A stretch of DNA of 64,000 bases from Antedon mediterranea (Eukaryota; Echinodermata; Crinoidea; Comatulida; Antedonidae): assembly GCF_964355755.1 (NCBI RefSeq), contig NC_092677.1, positions 3,599,001 to 3,663,000 of the forward strand. The letters are read 5' to 3'. Shown here piece by piece: positions 22,247 to 36,919 of the stretch (position 1 is the first letter of the stretch; each line of letters begins with the position of its first letter). Under the pieces are notes generated by a model. That model was not told the DNA's origin, did no database searches, and was given only the letters and a program-made list of their open reading frames with translations. Both the position numbers and the translations under genes were made by a program.

Positions 22247-23811
22247 CTAGACATGTAACTCGTCACTTTGACGAGTTTGGTTATCCGCCGCGCAAGTGGT
22301 GCAACATTAACATTAAGGGGATAGGTTGAGGACAAAAGGAAGTGTTCACGTTGGCATTATGACCTGAACTGAAGAATATGATATGTTGTTATTGCTGAAT
22401 TTTATCTATATATAAATTCATATATAGTATACACAGTATAATCTGTATCCATATCACATACAGTGTAGAATAGGTGAAATTACGGGACCCGCTATTTATT
22501 GCAATTTTTAACATGTTGACGGTTTTAAAATGAAACGGGAAGGTAGCAATTCCGAAAGGAAATTATCTCAGCAACAACGTATTAGCGTGTAGAAGAAATT
22601 TGAATACGTGAAATATTGATGCGCGCTCTTTTAAATGTAATGAATTATGACGCAAAAGATGAAAATACGACCTTTTTTATTTAACTGGCCATATGATGAC
22701 GTCACAACATCCGATTGGCAACATTTTTACATAATTTCGTATCTACAATCCAATAGCTTCCAGAAAAAGTTTTAATCGTGATTATCAAGTTTTATTCTTA
22801 CGAGCTATAACAGATTAAAATTTACTGTAAAGATGAAATTGATGCCACACGTGATTACAATTTTTAGGCATGATGACGTCAAAAAAATTAAAATATTTTT
22901 AACTCATGCGAAAGATACTTGATTGACCTAGACAAAATCAAAATCGGGGTGAAAATGGAAAACGGATAAGTGGAGATGCGCTCTATTCAATGTGATGAGC
23001 TATGACGAAAGATACAAAAATCCTAAATTTTATATTCACGTGGCCATACGATGACGTCACAATGTCCGGTTAGCCATATTAATACCTGATCCGATATCTA
23101 CAACTCATCTACTTCCAGAATATGCCATCCACAAAAAGTTGACCGTCTAGTTTAGAAATTACGACTGTTTAAAAAAAGGCATATTTTAAACGAATTTTTT
23201 AACCTTTTCATAAAAAACGCGCGCAAATTGTCCAATTCGACGTGCTCGTATGACGTATCTTTAAGTCGAAATTGTTTAAAATTTGGTAAAATTACTAGAA
23301 AAGGCTGGAAAAATATAAATCACGTGAAAAAAGTACGTTTTCAATACTACGTGCGCACCCCACACGTAAAAATGTGCGCACGCGTGGGAATTTTTGACAT
23401 GCTTAAAACGACATGAAACGCGTAGAAAGTTGATTATAAATTAATTTTGCGCATTTTGAAATTTTAAATGCGCGTGCGCGCGTAACTTTATGTAAAACAC
23501 GCAATTTTTTTTCAACAGAAAGTTAGCGCATGATAAAAATTAAACTTTTGCAAAGTTTCAAGTTGAAATGTTATTTGGTTGTCGAGCTATGTTAAATACG
23601 ACAAAATCGTTAAATCGCGCGTAAGTCACGTTGCGCAATTGTAAAAGTCATGAAAAGCTTCGCTTGACGACGTTACGTAAATGTCAATATGTTAAGATAG
23701 TTACCGAAATGTTATGTTTGCGAGTTTTAGAGAAAAGCGTTACACAAAAATCATACAGGTTGATTTCGTACAATCACAAGAGGTTATCCTGCAACTTCGT
23801 TGCGGATAACC
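22247..23811 (-). mobile_element. Array unit 3: a different, longer Helitron subfamily (1.57 kb)
   Basis: The 3' end has hairpin AACTCGTCA/TGACGAGTT with flanking ACATGT before CTAG. The 5' hairpin is distinct and long (GGTTATCCTGCAAC ... GTTGCGGATAACC on plus, 23782-23811). The part from about 22300 to 22860 is unlike the other units, while 22880 onward resembles them. Length resembles the 9886-11504 element. Confidence 0.8.
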
Positions 23812-23816
23812 AAAAA

Positions 23817-23847
<31 letters not shown>

Positions 23848-23893
23848 GATCCTGACAATAACAAGGGGTTATCCGCCAAGTGCGGATAACCAA
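23812..23893 (-). repeat. A-tract and 5' hairpin belonging to unit 2
   Basis: A-tract, GATCCTGACAATAACAAGG and hairpin arms GGTTATCCGC/GCGGATAACC. It is separated from its body by the unit 3 insertion. Confidence 0.75.
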
Positions 23894-25041
23894 CTAGATT
23901 TGAACTCGTCACTACGGACGAGTTAGGTTATCCGCAGTCCTAAAGCCACGTGCACGTCATACGTTGGTGGAATATTGCGCGCAGAAAAACGATTATGCCA
24001 TTGAAAAAATGTGAGTGCGCTCTCTATTCTGTGTCACGTCAAAGTGTATACGGTATACACTATATACCGTATACGTACTACATACAGTTCAGAATAGGTG
24101 AAAATAAGTGACCAAAGTTATTGACGGTTTTGGACATGATGACGTCATCACAATTTTTAAAATGGTGAATCGTGCGAAAGATAATTGATAGACCTAGACA
24201 ATATAAAAAAAATGGAGGGAAATGGAATACAAATAAGTGAAGATGCGCTATATTAAATGTGACGAGCTACGAGGAAAGAGACAAAAATCCTATATTTTAT
24301 ATTCGAGTGGCCATATGATGACGTCACAATGTCCGGTTAGCCATATTGATGCATGATTTGATATCTGCAACTCATCTACTACCAGAATATGTAATTATAA
24401 AAAAGTTCACCACGTAGTTTAGAATTTATGACTGTTTAAAAAAAGGCATAATTTTGACTAATTTTTGAACTTTTTCATCAAAAATGCGCGTAAATTGTTT
24501 AATTCTACGTGCTCGTATGACGTGATTTTAGGTCGAAATTGTTTGAAAGTTGGTAAATTTTCTAAAAAAGACAGGAAAAACAAAAAACAAGCAAAAAAAT
24601 GATGTTTTTGCGCTACGTGCGCACGTGCGCGTAAAAAAATTGCGCACGCGTGGGAATTTTTGAAATGCTCAAAATGACATGAAACGCGTAGAAAGTTGAT
24701 TAGATATTGATTTTTCGCATTTTGAAATTTTAAACGCGCGTGCGCGCGTAACTTTTTGTAAAACATGCCATTTTTAATCCATAGAAAGTTTGCGCATTAT
24801 ATGATTTAAATGTTCACCAAGTTTCAATACAAAATGAATTTTAGTTTTTAATCTATGATCAATCATTGAAATTCATAAAATCGCGCGTAACTTACGCTGC
24901 GCAACTCCGAAATCGTCCAAAAGCTTGGCTGCACATCTACAGCTACAGGTCAATCTTATGACAAAGTTATACAATGTTATATTTGCCAGAATTAGAGATA
25001 TGCGACCAACAAAATTCGTGGAAAGAAAGAAGAACAAAGAA
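23894..25041 (-). mobile_element. Array unit 4 (head type D, no 5' hairpin)
   Basis: Head reads CAGTCCTAAAGCC and is shared with unit 8. It joins unit 5 at GAACAAAGAACTAG without a hairpin. Confidence 0.8.
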
Positions 25042-26206
25042 CTAGATTTGAACTCGTCACTTCGGACGAGTTAGGTTATCCGCAGCGCAAAGGCCACGGC
25101 ACCAAAGGCCACGAAACATCATACGTTAGAATATTGCGCAAAGAAAAACGATTATGCCATTGAAACAATTTCAGTGTGCTCTCTATTTTGTGTCCCGTCT
25201 AAGTATATACAGTATACACTATATCCTGTATACGTACTACATACAGTGCAGAATAGGTGAAAATAAGTGACCAAAGTTATTAACGCTTTTGAACATGATG
25301 ACGTCATCACAATTTTAAAAATGGTGAATCATGCGAAAGATAATCGATTGACCTAGACAATAATAAAAAAATTGAGGGAATTGGAATACGAATAAAGGAG
25401 ATGCCCTCTATTAAATGTGACGAGCTATGACGAAAGAGACAAAATCCTATATTTCATATTCGAGTGGCCATACGATGACGTCACAATGTCTGGTTAGCCA
25501 TATCGATGCATGATTCGATATCTACACCTCATCTAATTCCAGAATGTGTAATTTAAAAAAAGTTCACCTCGTAGTTTAGAATCTATGACTTTTTAAAAAA
25601 AGGCATAAATTTCACAAATTTTTGAACTTTTTCATCAAAAACGCGCGCAAATTGTTCAATTCTACGTGCTCGTATGACGTGATTTTAAGTCGAAATTGAT
25701 TGAAAATTGGTAAATTTACTAGAAAAGGCTGGAAAAACCAAAATCAAGGAAAAATTGATGTTTTTGCGCTACGTGCGCACGCGCGCGTAAGAAAAGTGCG
25801 CACTTGTTGGGATTTTTGATATGCTCAAAATGACATGAAACGCATAGAAAGTTGGTTAGAAATTGATTTTTCGCATTTTGAAATTTTAAACGCGCGTGCG
25901 CGCGTAACTTTTTGTAAAACTTGCCATTTTTAATCTACAGAAAGTTTGCGATTTATATGACTTAAATTTTTACCAAGTTTCAATACAAAATGACTTTTGG
26001 TTTTTAATCTATGATCAATAATTGAAATTCATAAAATCGTGCGTAACTTACGCTGCGCGACTCGAAATTTGAAAAAAAAAGTTTCTTGCACATCTACAGA
26101 TATAGGGCAATCTTTTGACAAAGTTTCACAATCTTCTGTTGGCTAGAATTAGAGATACGCTGCCCACAAAAAATGGGAGAGAAGTGTGGAAAGAAAGAAA
26201 TAAATA
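25042..26206 (-). mobile_element. Array unit 5 (no 5' hairpin)
   Basis: Head has a local duplication (AAAGGCCACGGCACC then AAAGGCCACG). Tail is the GAAAGAAATAAATA type that lacks the A-tract, shared with units 6, 7 and 9. Confidence 0.8.
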
Positions 26207-27324
26207 CTAGATTTGAACTCGTCACTACGTACGAGTTAGGTTATCCGCAGCGCAAAAGCCACGCGCACGATATAAGTTAGAAAATGTTAGTGTGCTCTCT
26301 ATTTTGCGTCACGTCTGAGTATAAACGGTATACACTATATACTGTATACGTACTACATACAGTGCAGAATAGGTGAAAATAAGTGACCAAAGTTATTGAC
26401 GCGTTTGGACATGATGACGTCATAACAATTTTAAAAATGGTGAATCATTCTAAAGATAATTGATTAACCTAGGCAATATATAAAAATGGGGGGAAATGGA
26501 ATACGGATAAGTGGAGATGCGCTCTATTAAATGTGATGAGCTTTGACGAAAGAGACAAAAATCCTATATTTTATATTCGTGTGGCCATACGATGACGTCA
26601 CAATGTCCGGTTAGCCAAATCGATGCATGATTCTATATCTACAACTCATCTACATTCAGAATATGTAATTTAAAAAAAATTCACCACGTAGTTTAGAATC
26701 TATGACTGTTTAAATAAAGGCATAATTTGTACAAATTTTTGAACTTTTTCATCAAAAATGCGCGTAAATTGTTTAATTCTACGTGCTCGTATGATGTGAT
26801 TTTAAGTCGAAATTGTTTGAAAGTTGGTAAATTTACTAAAAAAGACAGGAAAAACAAAAATCAAGCAAAAAAATGATGTTTTTGCTCTACATGCGCACGC
26901 GCGCGTAAAAAAATTGCGCACGCGTGGGAATTTTTGAAATGCTCAAAATGACATGAAACGCGTAGAAAGTTCATTAGAAATTGATTTTTTGCATTTTTTA
27001 ATTTTAAACGCGCGTGCGCGCGTAACTTTCTGTAAAACATGCCATTTTCTCTCCATAGAAAGTTAGCGCATGATATGACTTAAATTTTCACCAAGTTTCA
27101 ATACAAAATGATATATAGTTTTTATTCTATGATCAATCATTGAAATTCATAAAATCGCGCGTAACTTACGCTGCGCGACTCAAAATTCATAAAAAAAAGT
27201 TTCTTGCACATCTACAGCTACAGGGCAATCTTTTGACAAATTTATACAATCATATGTTGGCCAGAATTAGAGATACGCTGCCAACAAAAAATGGGAGAGA
27301 AGTGTATAAAGAAAGAAATAAATA
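26207..27324 (-). mobile_element. Array unit 6 (head type F, internal head deletion)
   Basis: Shortest unit (1118 bp). The head matches unit 18 (ACGCGCACGATATAAG) but lacks about 35 bp (the TTGCGCGCAGAAAAACG segment). Confidence 0.8.
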
Positions 27325-28478
27325 CTAGATTTGAACTCGTCACTACGGACGAGTTAGGTTATCCGCAGCGCAAAGGCCACGTGCACGTCATACGTTAAAA
27401 CATTGCGCGCAGAAAAACGATTAAGTAATTGAAACAATTTCAGCGTGCTCTTTATTTTTCGTCACGTCTGAGTATATACGGTATACAGTATATACTGTAT
27501 ACGTACTACATACAGTGCAGAATAGGTGAAAATAAGTGACCAAAGTTATTGACGCTTTTGAATATGATGACGTCATCACAATTTTTAAAATGGTGAATCG
27601 TGCGAAAGATAATTGATAGACCTAGACAACATAAAAAAAATGGGGGGAAATGGAATACAAATAAGTGGAGATGCGCTATATTAAATGTGACGAGCTACGA
27701 GGAAAGAGAAAAAAATCCTATATTTTATATTCAAGTGGCCATATGATGACGTCACATTGTCCGGTTAGCCATATTGATGCATGATTTGATATCTGCAACT
27801 CATCTACTACCAGAATATGTAATTATAAAAAAGTTCACCACGTAGTTTAGAATTTATGACTGTTTAAAAAAAGGCATAATTTTGACTAATTTTTGAACTT
27901 TTTCATCAAAAATGCGCGTAAATTGTTTAATTCTACGTGCTCGTATGACGTGATTTTTAGTCGAAATTGTTTGAAAGTTGGTACATTTTCTAAAAAAGAC
28001 ATGAAAAACAAAAATCAAGCAAAAAAATGATGTTTTTGCGCTACGTGCGCACGTGCGCGTAAAAAAATTGCGCACGCGTGGGAATTTTTGAAATGCTTAA
28101 AATGACATGAAACGCGTAGAAAGTTGATTAGATATTGATTTTTCGCATTTTGAAATTTTAAACGCGCATGCGCGCGTAACTTTTTGTAAAACATGCCATT
28201 TTTAATCCATAGAAAGTTTGCGCATTATATGACTTAAATTTTCACCAAGTTTCAATACAAAATGAATTTTAGTTTTTAATCTATGATCAATAATTGAAAT
28301 TCATAAAATCGCGCGTAACTTACGCTGCGCGACTCAAAATTTGAAAAAAAAAGTTTCTTGCACATCTACAGATATAGGCCAATCTTTTGACAAAGTTATA
28401 CAATCTTCTGTTGGCTAGAATTAGAGATACGCTGCCCACAAAAAATGGGAGAGAAGTGTGTAAAGAAAGAAATAAATA
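27325..28478 (-). mobile_element. Array unit 7 (head type G, no 5' hairpin)
   Basis: Head contains AACGATTAAGTAATTGAAAC, like units 9 and 15. Tail is the AAATAAATA type. Confidence 0.8.
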
Positions 28479-29620
28479 CTAGATTTGAACTCGTCACTAC
28501 GGACGAGTTAGGTTATCCGCAGTCCTATAGCCACGTGCACGTCATACGTTGGAATATTGCGCGCAGAAAAACGATTATGCCATTGAAAAAATGTGAGTGC
28601 GCTCTCTATTTTGTGTCACGTCAAGTGTATACGGTATACACTATATACCGTATACGTACTACATACAGTTCAGAATAGGTGAAAATAAGTGACCAAAGTT
28701 ATTGACGCTTTTGCACATGATGACGTCATAACAATTTTTAAAATGGTGAATCATGCGAAAGATAATTGATTGACATAGACAATATAAAGAAATTGAGGGC
28801 AATGGAATACGGATAAGTGGAGATGCGCTCTATTAAATGTGATGAGCTATACGAAAGAAAAAAAAATCCTATATTTTATATTCGAGTGGCCATACGATGA
28901 CGTCACAATGTCCTGATAGCCATATTGATACATGATTCGATATCTACAACTCATCTACTACCAGAATATGTAATTATAAAAAAGTTTACCACGTAGTTTA
29001 GAATCTATGACTGTTTAAAAAAAGGCATAATTTTGACAAATTTTTGGACTTTTTCATCAAAATTGCGCGCAAATTGTTTAATTCTACGTGCTCGTATGAC
29101 GAGATTTTAAGGCAAAATTGATTGAAAATTGGTAAATATATTATAAAAGACAGAAAAAACAAAAATCAAGCAAAAAAAAGATGTTTTTGCGCTACGTGCG
29201 CACGCGCGCGTAAAAAAATTGCGCAAGCCTGGGAATTTTTGAAATGCTCAAAATGATATGAAACGCGTAGAAAATTGATTAGAAGTTGGTTTTTTGCATT
29301 TTGAAATTTTAAACGCGCGTGCGCGCGTAACTTTCTGTGAAACATGCAATTTTTAATCCATAGAAAGTTTGCGCTTGATATGACTTAAATTTTCACAAAG
29401 TTTCAATACAAAATAACTTTCGGTTTTTAATCTATGATCAATCATTTAAATTCATAAAATCGCGCGTAACTTACGCTGCGCAACTCAAAATTCATAAAAA
29501 AAAGTTTCTTGCACATCTACAGCAACAGGGCAATCTTTTGACAAAGTTATACAATCATATGTTGGCCAGAGTTAGAGATACGCTGCGAACAAAATTCGTG
29601 GAAAGAAAGAAGAACATAGA

Positions 29621-29651
<31 letters not shown>

Positions 29652-29697
29652 GATCCTGACAATAACAAGAGGTTATCCGCCAAGTGCGGATAACCAA
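28479..29697 (-). mobile_element. Array unit 8 (head type D, intact 5' hairpin)
   Basis: 1219 bp with A-tract and GATCCTGAC...GCGGATAACC hairpin at 29651-29695. One of the intact reference units. Confidence 0.85.
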
Positions 29698-30850
29698 CTA
29701 GATTTGAACTCGTCACTACGGACGAGTTAGGTTATCCGCAGCGCAAAGGCCACGTGCACGTCATACGTTAAAATATTGCGCCCAGAAAAACGATTAAGTC
29801 ATTGAAACAATTTCAGTGTGCTCTCTATTTTTCGTCACGTCTGGGTATATACGGTATACACTATATACTGTATACGTACTACATACAGTGCAGAATAGGT
29901 GAAAATAAGTGACCAAAGTTATTGACGCTTTTGGACATGATGACGTCATAAAAATTTTAAAAATGGTAAATCTTTCGAAAGATAATTGATTGACCTAGGC
30001 AATATATAAAAATGGGGGAAAATGGAATACGGATAAGTGGAGATGCGCTCTATTAAATGTGATGAGCTATGACGAAAGAGACAAAAATCCTATATTTGAT
30101 ATTCGTGTGGCCATACGATGACGTCACAATGTCCGGTTAGCCAAATCGATGCATGATTCTATATCTACAACTCATCTACATTCAGAATATGTAATTTTAA
30201 AAAAGTTCACCACGTAGTTTAGAATCTATGACTGTTTAAAAAAGGCATAATTTTGACTAATTTTTGAACTTTTTCATCAAAAATGCGCGTAAATTGTTTA
30301 ATTCTACGTGCTCGTATGACGTGATTTTTAGTCGAAATTGTTTGAAAGTTGGTAAATTTTCTAAAAAAGACATGAAAAACAAAAATCAAGCAAAAAAATG
30401 ATGTTTTTGCGCTACGTGCGCACGTGCGCGTAAAAAAAATTGCGCACGCGTGGGAATTTTTGAAATGCTTAAAATGACATGAAACGCGTAGAAAGTTGAT
30501 TAGATATTGATTTTTCGCATTTTGAAATTTTAAACGCGCATGCGCACGTAACTTTTTGTAAAACATGCCATTTTTAATCCATAGAAAGTTTGCGCATTAT
30601 ATGACTTAAATTTTCACCAAGTTTCAATACAAAATGAATTTTAGTTTTTAATCTATGATCAATAATTGAAATTCATAAAATCACGCGTAACTTACGCTGC
30701 GCGACTCGAAATTTGAAAAAAAAAGTTTCTTGCACATCTACAGATATAGGGCAATCTTTTGACAAAGTTATACAATCTTCTGTTGGCTAGAATTAGAGAT
30801 ACGCTGCCCACAAAAAATGGGAGAGAAGTGTGTAAAGAAAGAAATAAATA
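29698..30850 (-). mobile_element. Array unit 9 (head type G, no 5' hairpin)
   Basis: Head as units 7 and 15. Middle and tail closely follow unit 7. Confidence 0.8.
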
Positions 30851-32006
30851 CTAGATTTGAACTCGTCACTACGGACGAGTTAGGTTATCCGCAGTGCAAA
30901 AGCCACGTGCACGTCATACGTTAGAATAGTGCGCGCGAAAAAATAAAACGATTATGGCATTGAAAAATGTTAGTGCGCTCTCTATGTTGCGTCGCGTCTA
31001 AGTATATACGGTATAACACTATATACTGTATACGTACTACATACAGTGCAGAATAGGTGAAAATAAGTGACCAAAGTTATTGACGCATTTGAACATGATG
31101 ACGTCATCACAATTTTTAAAATGGTGGATCATGCGAAAGGTAATTGATTGATCTAGACAATATAAAAAAATTGAGTGAAATGGAATAAGAATAAGTAGAG
31201 ATGCGCTCTATTAAATTGACGAGCTATGACGAAAGAGAAAAAAATCCTATATTTTATATTCGGGTGGCCATACGATGACCTCACAATGTCTGGTTAGCCA
31301 TATCAATGCATGATTCGAGAAAAACAACTCATCTACTTCCAGAATCTGAAATTTTAAATATTTTCACCTTGGAGTTTAGAATCTATGACTTTTTAAAAAA
31401 AGGCATAATTTTCACAAATTTTTGAACTTTTTCATCAAAAACGCGCGCAAATTGTTCAATTCTACGTGCTCGTATGACGTGATTTTAAGTCGAAATTGAT
31501 TGAAAATTGGTAAATGTACTAGAAAAGGCTGAAAAAACAAAAATCAAGCAAAAAAAATATGTTTTTGCGCTACGTGCGCACGCGCGCGTAAAAAATATGC
31601 GCACGCGTGGGAATTTTTGAAATGCTCAAAATGACCTGAAACGCGTAGAAAGTTGATTAGAATGGAATTTTTCGCAATTTGAAATTTTAAACGCGCGTGC
31701 GCGCGTAACTTTATGTCAAACATGCCATTTTTAATCCATAGAAAGTTTGCCCTTGATATGACTTAAATGTTCACCAAGTGTCATTACAAAATGACTTTTG
31801 CTTTTTAGTCTATGTTAAATACGCGAAATTCATAAAATCGCGCGTAGCTTACGCTGCGCGACTCTAAAGTAAAAAAACGAGCTGTCCTGCACTTCTACAC
31901 ATAGAGGTAAATCTTCTGACAAAGTTATACGATGTAATGTTGATCAGAATTTGAGATACACGTGACACAAAATTTTGGGAAAGAAAGAAGAATAACATAG
32001 AAAAAA
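30851..32006 (-). mobile_element. Array unit 10 (head type A, no 5' hairpin)
   Basis: Head as units 1 and 14, but the tail (ACGAGCTGTCCTGCACTTC) is shared only with unit 11. This makes it a mosaic. Confidence 0.8.
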
Positions 32007-33273
32007 CTAGATTTGAACTCGTCACTACGGACGAGTTAGGTTATCCGCAGCGCAAAAGCCACGTGCACGTCATACGTTAGAATATTGCGCGCAGAAAAAC
32101 GATTATGCCATTGAAAAAAATGTGAGTGCGCCCTCTATTTTGTGTCACGTCTAAGTATATACGGTATACACTATATACTGTATACGTACGACATACAGTG
32201 CAGAATAGGTGAAAATAAGTGACCAAAGTTATTGACGGTTTTGGACATGATGACGTCATAACAATTTTAAAAATGGTGAATCAATCGAAAGATAATTGAT
32301 TGACCTAGACAATATATAAAAATGGGGGAAAATGGAATACGGATAAGTGGAGATGCGCTCTATTAAATGTGATGAGCTATGACGAAAGAAACAAAAATCC
32401 TATATTTGATATTCGTGTGGCCATACGATGACGTCACAATGTCCGGTTAGCCAAATCGATGCATGATTCGATATCTACAACTCATCTACATTTAGAATAT
32501 GTAATTTTAAAAAAGTTCACTACGTAGTTTAGAATCTATGACTGTTTAAAAAAAGGCATAATTTTGACAAATTTTTGAACTTTTTCATCAAAAATGCGCG
32601 TAAATTATTTATTTCTACGTGCTCGTATGACGTGATTTTAAGTTGAAATTGTTTGAAAGTTGGTAAATTTACTAGAAAAGGCTGAAAAAACAAAAATCAA
32701 GCAAAAAAAAGATGTTTTTGCGCTACGTGCGCATGCGCGCGTAAAAAATATGCGCACGCGTGGGAATTTTTGAAATGCTCAAAATGACCTGAAACGCGTA
32801 GAAAGTTGATTAGAAATGGATTTTTCGCAATTTGAAATTTTAAACGCGCGTGCGCGCGTAACTTTATGTCAAACATGCCATTTTTAATCCATAGAAAGTT
32901 TGCACTTGATATGACTTAAATGTTCACCAAGTGTCATTACAAAATGACTTTTGCTTTTTAGTGTATGTTAAATACGCGAAATTCATAAAATCGCGCGTAG
33001 CTTACGCTGCGCGACTCTAAAGTAAAAAAACGAGCTGTCCTGCACTTCTACAGATAGAGGTAAATCTTCTGACAAAGTTATACGATGTAATGTTGATCAG
33101 AATTTGAGATACACGTGACACAAAATTTTGGGAAAGAAAGAAGAATAACATAGAAAAAAAAAAAAAAAAAAAAGATCCTGACAATAACAAGAGGTTATCC
33201 GCCAAGTGCGGATAACCAAAAAAAAAAGATCCTGACAATAACAAGAGGTTATCCGCCAAGTGCGGATAACCAA
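32007..33273 (-). mobile_element. Array unit 11 (two stacked 5' hairpins)
   Basis: Tail as unit 10. Ends with two consecutive GATCCTGAC...GGATAACC modules (33173-33217 and 33228-33271), one of which must be an orphan from another unit. Confidence 0.8.
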
Positions 33274-34484
33274 CTAGATTTGAACTCGTCACTTCGGACG
33301 AGTTAGGTTATCCGCAGCGCAAAGGCCACGTGCACGTCATACGTTAGAATATTGCGCGCAGAAAAACGATTACGCCATTGAAATAATGTTAGTGCTCTCT
33401 CTATTTTGCGTCACGTCAAAGTATATACGGTATACACCATATTCTGTATACGTACTACATACAGTGCAGAATAGGTGACAATAAGGGACCCAAGTTATTG
33501 ACGTTTTTGGACATGATGACGTCATCACAATTTAAAAAATGGTAGATTATGCGAAAGATAATTGATTGGCCTAGACAATATAACAAAATGGGGGGAAATG
33601 GAATACGGATAAGTGGCGATGCGCTCTATTAAATGTGATGAGCTATGCGAAAGAGACAAAAATGCTATATTTTATATTCGAGTGGCCATACGATGACGTC
33701 ACAATGTCCGGTTAGCCATATCGATGCATGATTTGATATTTACAACTCATCTACTTCCAGAATCTGAAATTTTAAAAATTTTCACCTCGGAGTTTAGAAT
33801 CTATGACTTTTTAAAAAAAGGCATAATTTTCACGAATTTTTGAACTTTTTCATCAAAAACGCGCGCAAATTGTTCAATTCTACGTGCTCGTATGACGTGA
33901 TTTTAACTTGAAATTGTTTGAAAGTTGGTAAAATTACTAGAGAAGGTTGAAAAAACAAAAATCAAGCAAAAAAAACATGTTTTTGCCTTACGTGCGCACG
34001 CGCGCATAAAAAAAATGCGCACTCGTGGGAATTTTTGAAATGCTCAAAATGGCATGAAACGCGTAGAAAGTTGAATAGAAATGAATTTTGCGCATTTTGA
34101 AATTTTGAACGCGCGTGCGCGCGTAACTTTATGTAAAACATGCCATTTTTAATCCATAGAAAGTTTGCGCATGATATAACTTAAATTTTCACCAAGTTTC
34201 AATACAAAATGACTTTTCGTTTTTAATCTATGATCAATCATTGAAATTCATAAAATTGCGCGTAACTTACGCTGCGCAACTCGAAAATCAACAAACAAAG
34301 TTTCTTGCACATCTACAGATATAGGTCAATCTTATGACAAAGTTATTCAATCATTTGTTAGCCAGAATTAGAGATATGCGACCAACAAAATTCGTGGAAA
34401 GAAAGAAGAAAAAAGAAAAAAAAGAAAAAAAAAAAAAAGATCCTGACAATAACAAGGGGTTATCCGCCAAGAGCGGATAACCAA
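33274..34484 (-). mobile_element. Array unit 12 (intact 5' hairpin)
   Basis: 1211 bp. The hairpin loop differs (CCAAGA in place of CCAAGT), otherwise standard. Confidence 0.85.
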
Positions 34485-35701
34485 CTAGATTTGAACTCGT
34501 CACTACGGACGAGTTAGGTTATCCGCAGAGCAAACGCCACGCGCACGTCATACGTTAGAATATTGCGCAGAGAAAACCATTATGCCATTGAAAAAATGTT
34601 AGTGCGCTCTCTATTTTACGTCACGTCTAAGTATACACAGTATACACTATATATTGTATACGTACTACATACAGTGAAGAATATGTGAAAATAAGTGGCC
34701 CAAGTTATTGACGCTTTTGGACATGATGACGTCATCACAATTTTTAAAACGGTATATCATGCGAAAGATAATTGATTGGCATAGACAATATAAAAAAATG
34801 GGGGGAAATGGAATTAGGATAAGTGGAGATGCGCTCTATTAAATGTGATGAGCTATGACGAAAGAGACAAAAATCCTATATTTTATATTTGAGTGGCCAT
34901 ACAATGACGTCACTATGTCCTGTTAGCCATATCGATGCATGATTCGATATCTACAACTCATCAACTTCCAGAATGTGTAATTTAAAAAAAGTTCACCTCG
35001 TAGTTTACAATCTATGACTGTTTTAAAAAAGGCATAATTTTCATGAATTTTTGAACTTTTTCATCAAAAACGCGCGTAAATTGTTCAATTCTACGTGCTC
35101 GTATGACGTGATTTTAAGTCGAAATTGTTTGAAAGTTGGTAAATTTACTAAAAAAGACAGGAAAAACAAAAATCAAGCAAAAAAAAGATGTTTTTGCGCT
35201 ACGTGCGCACGCGCGCGTAAAAAAATTGCGCACGCGTGGGAATTTTTGAAATGCTCAAAATGACCTGAAACGCGTAGAAAGTTGATTAGAAATTGAATTT
35301 TTGCCTTTTGAAATTTTAAACGCGCGTGCGCGCGTAACTTTTTAGAAAAGTGCCATTTTAAATCCATAGAAAGTTAGCGCATGATATAAATAACACTTTT
35401 GCCAAGTTTCAATTAAAATTGCTTTTTGGTTTTCAATCTATGTTAAATACGCAAAATTCACAAAATCGCGCGTAACTTACGCTGCGCGACTCTAAAGTCA
35501 AAAAACGAAACGTCCTGCACATCTACAGCTACAGGTCAATCTTATGAAAAAGTTACACAATCTTCTGTTTGCCAGAATTAGAGATACGCTGCCAACAAAA
35601 TTCAGGGAAAGAAAGAAGAATAACATAGAAAAAAAAAAAAAAAAAAAAAAAAAAAGATCCTGACAATAACAAGAGGTTATCCGCCAAGTGCGGATAACCA
35701 A
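34485..35701 (-). mobile_element. Array unit 13 (intact 5' hairpin)
   Basis: 1217 bp. Tail variant CTCTAAAGTCAAAAAACG is shared with unit 19. Confidence 0.85.
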
Positions 35702-36919
35702 CTAGATTTGAACTCGTCACTACGGACGAGTTAGGTTATCCGCAGTGCAAAAGCCACATGCACGTCATACGTTAGAATATTGCGCGCAAAAAAAAAACGA
35801 TTATGGCATTGAAAAATGTTAGTGCGCTCTCTATTTTGCGTCGCGTCTAAGTATATACGCTATAACACTATATACTGTATACGTACTACATACAGTGCAG
35901 AATAGGTGAAAATAAGTGACCAAAGTTATTGACGCATTTGAACATGATGACGTCATCACAATTTTTAAAATGGTGGATCATACAAAAAGATAATTGATTG
36001 ATCTAGACAATATAAAAAAATTGAGTGAAATGGAATAAGGATAAGTAGAGATGCGCTCTGTCAAATTGACGAGCTATGACGAAAGAGAAAAAAATCCTAT
36101 ATTTTATATTCGGGTGGCCATACGATGACGTCACAATGTCCGGTTAGCCATATCAATGCATGATTCAAGAAAAAAAACTCATCTACTTCCAGAATCTGAA
36201 ATTTTAAATATTTTCACCTTGGAGTTTAGAATCTATGACTTTTTAAAAAAAGGCATAATTTTCACAAATTTTTGAACTTTTTCATCAAAAACGCGCGCAA
36301 ATTGTTCAATTCTACGTGCTCGTATGACGTGATTTTAAGTCGAAATTGTTTGAAAGTTGGTAAAATTACTAGAGAAGGCTGAAAAAACAAAAATCAAGCA
36401 AAAAAAACATGTTTTTGCGCTACGTGCGCACGCGCGCGTAAAAAAATTGCGTACGCGTGGGAATTTTTGAAATGCTCAAAATGACATGAAACGCATAGAA
36501 AGTTGATTAGAAATTGATTTTTCGCATTTTGAAATTTTAAACGCGCGTGCGCGCGTAACTTTTTGTAAAACCTGCCATTTTTAATCCATAGAAAGTTTGC
36601 GCATGATATGACTTAAATTTTCACCAAGTTTCAATACAAAATGACTTTTGGTTTTTAATCTATGATAAATCATTGAAATTCATAAAATCGCGCGTAACTT
36701 ACGCTGCGTAACTCCGAAATCGTCCAAAAGCTTGGCTGCACATCTACAGCTATAGGTAAATATTATGACAAAGTTATACAATCTTATGTTGGCCAGAATT
36801 AGAGATATACGACCAACAAAAATCGTGGAAAGAAAGAAGAACATAGAAAAAAAAAAAAAAAAAAAAAAAAAAAGATCCTGACAATAACAAGAGGTTATCC
36901 GCCAAGTGCGGATAACCAA
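35702..36919 (-). mobile_element. Array unit 14 (head type A, intact 5' hairpin)
   Basis: 1218 bp. Head is close to units 1 and 10. Tail has CCAAAAGCTTGGCTGCAC like units 1 and 4. Confidence 0.85.
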
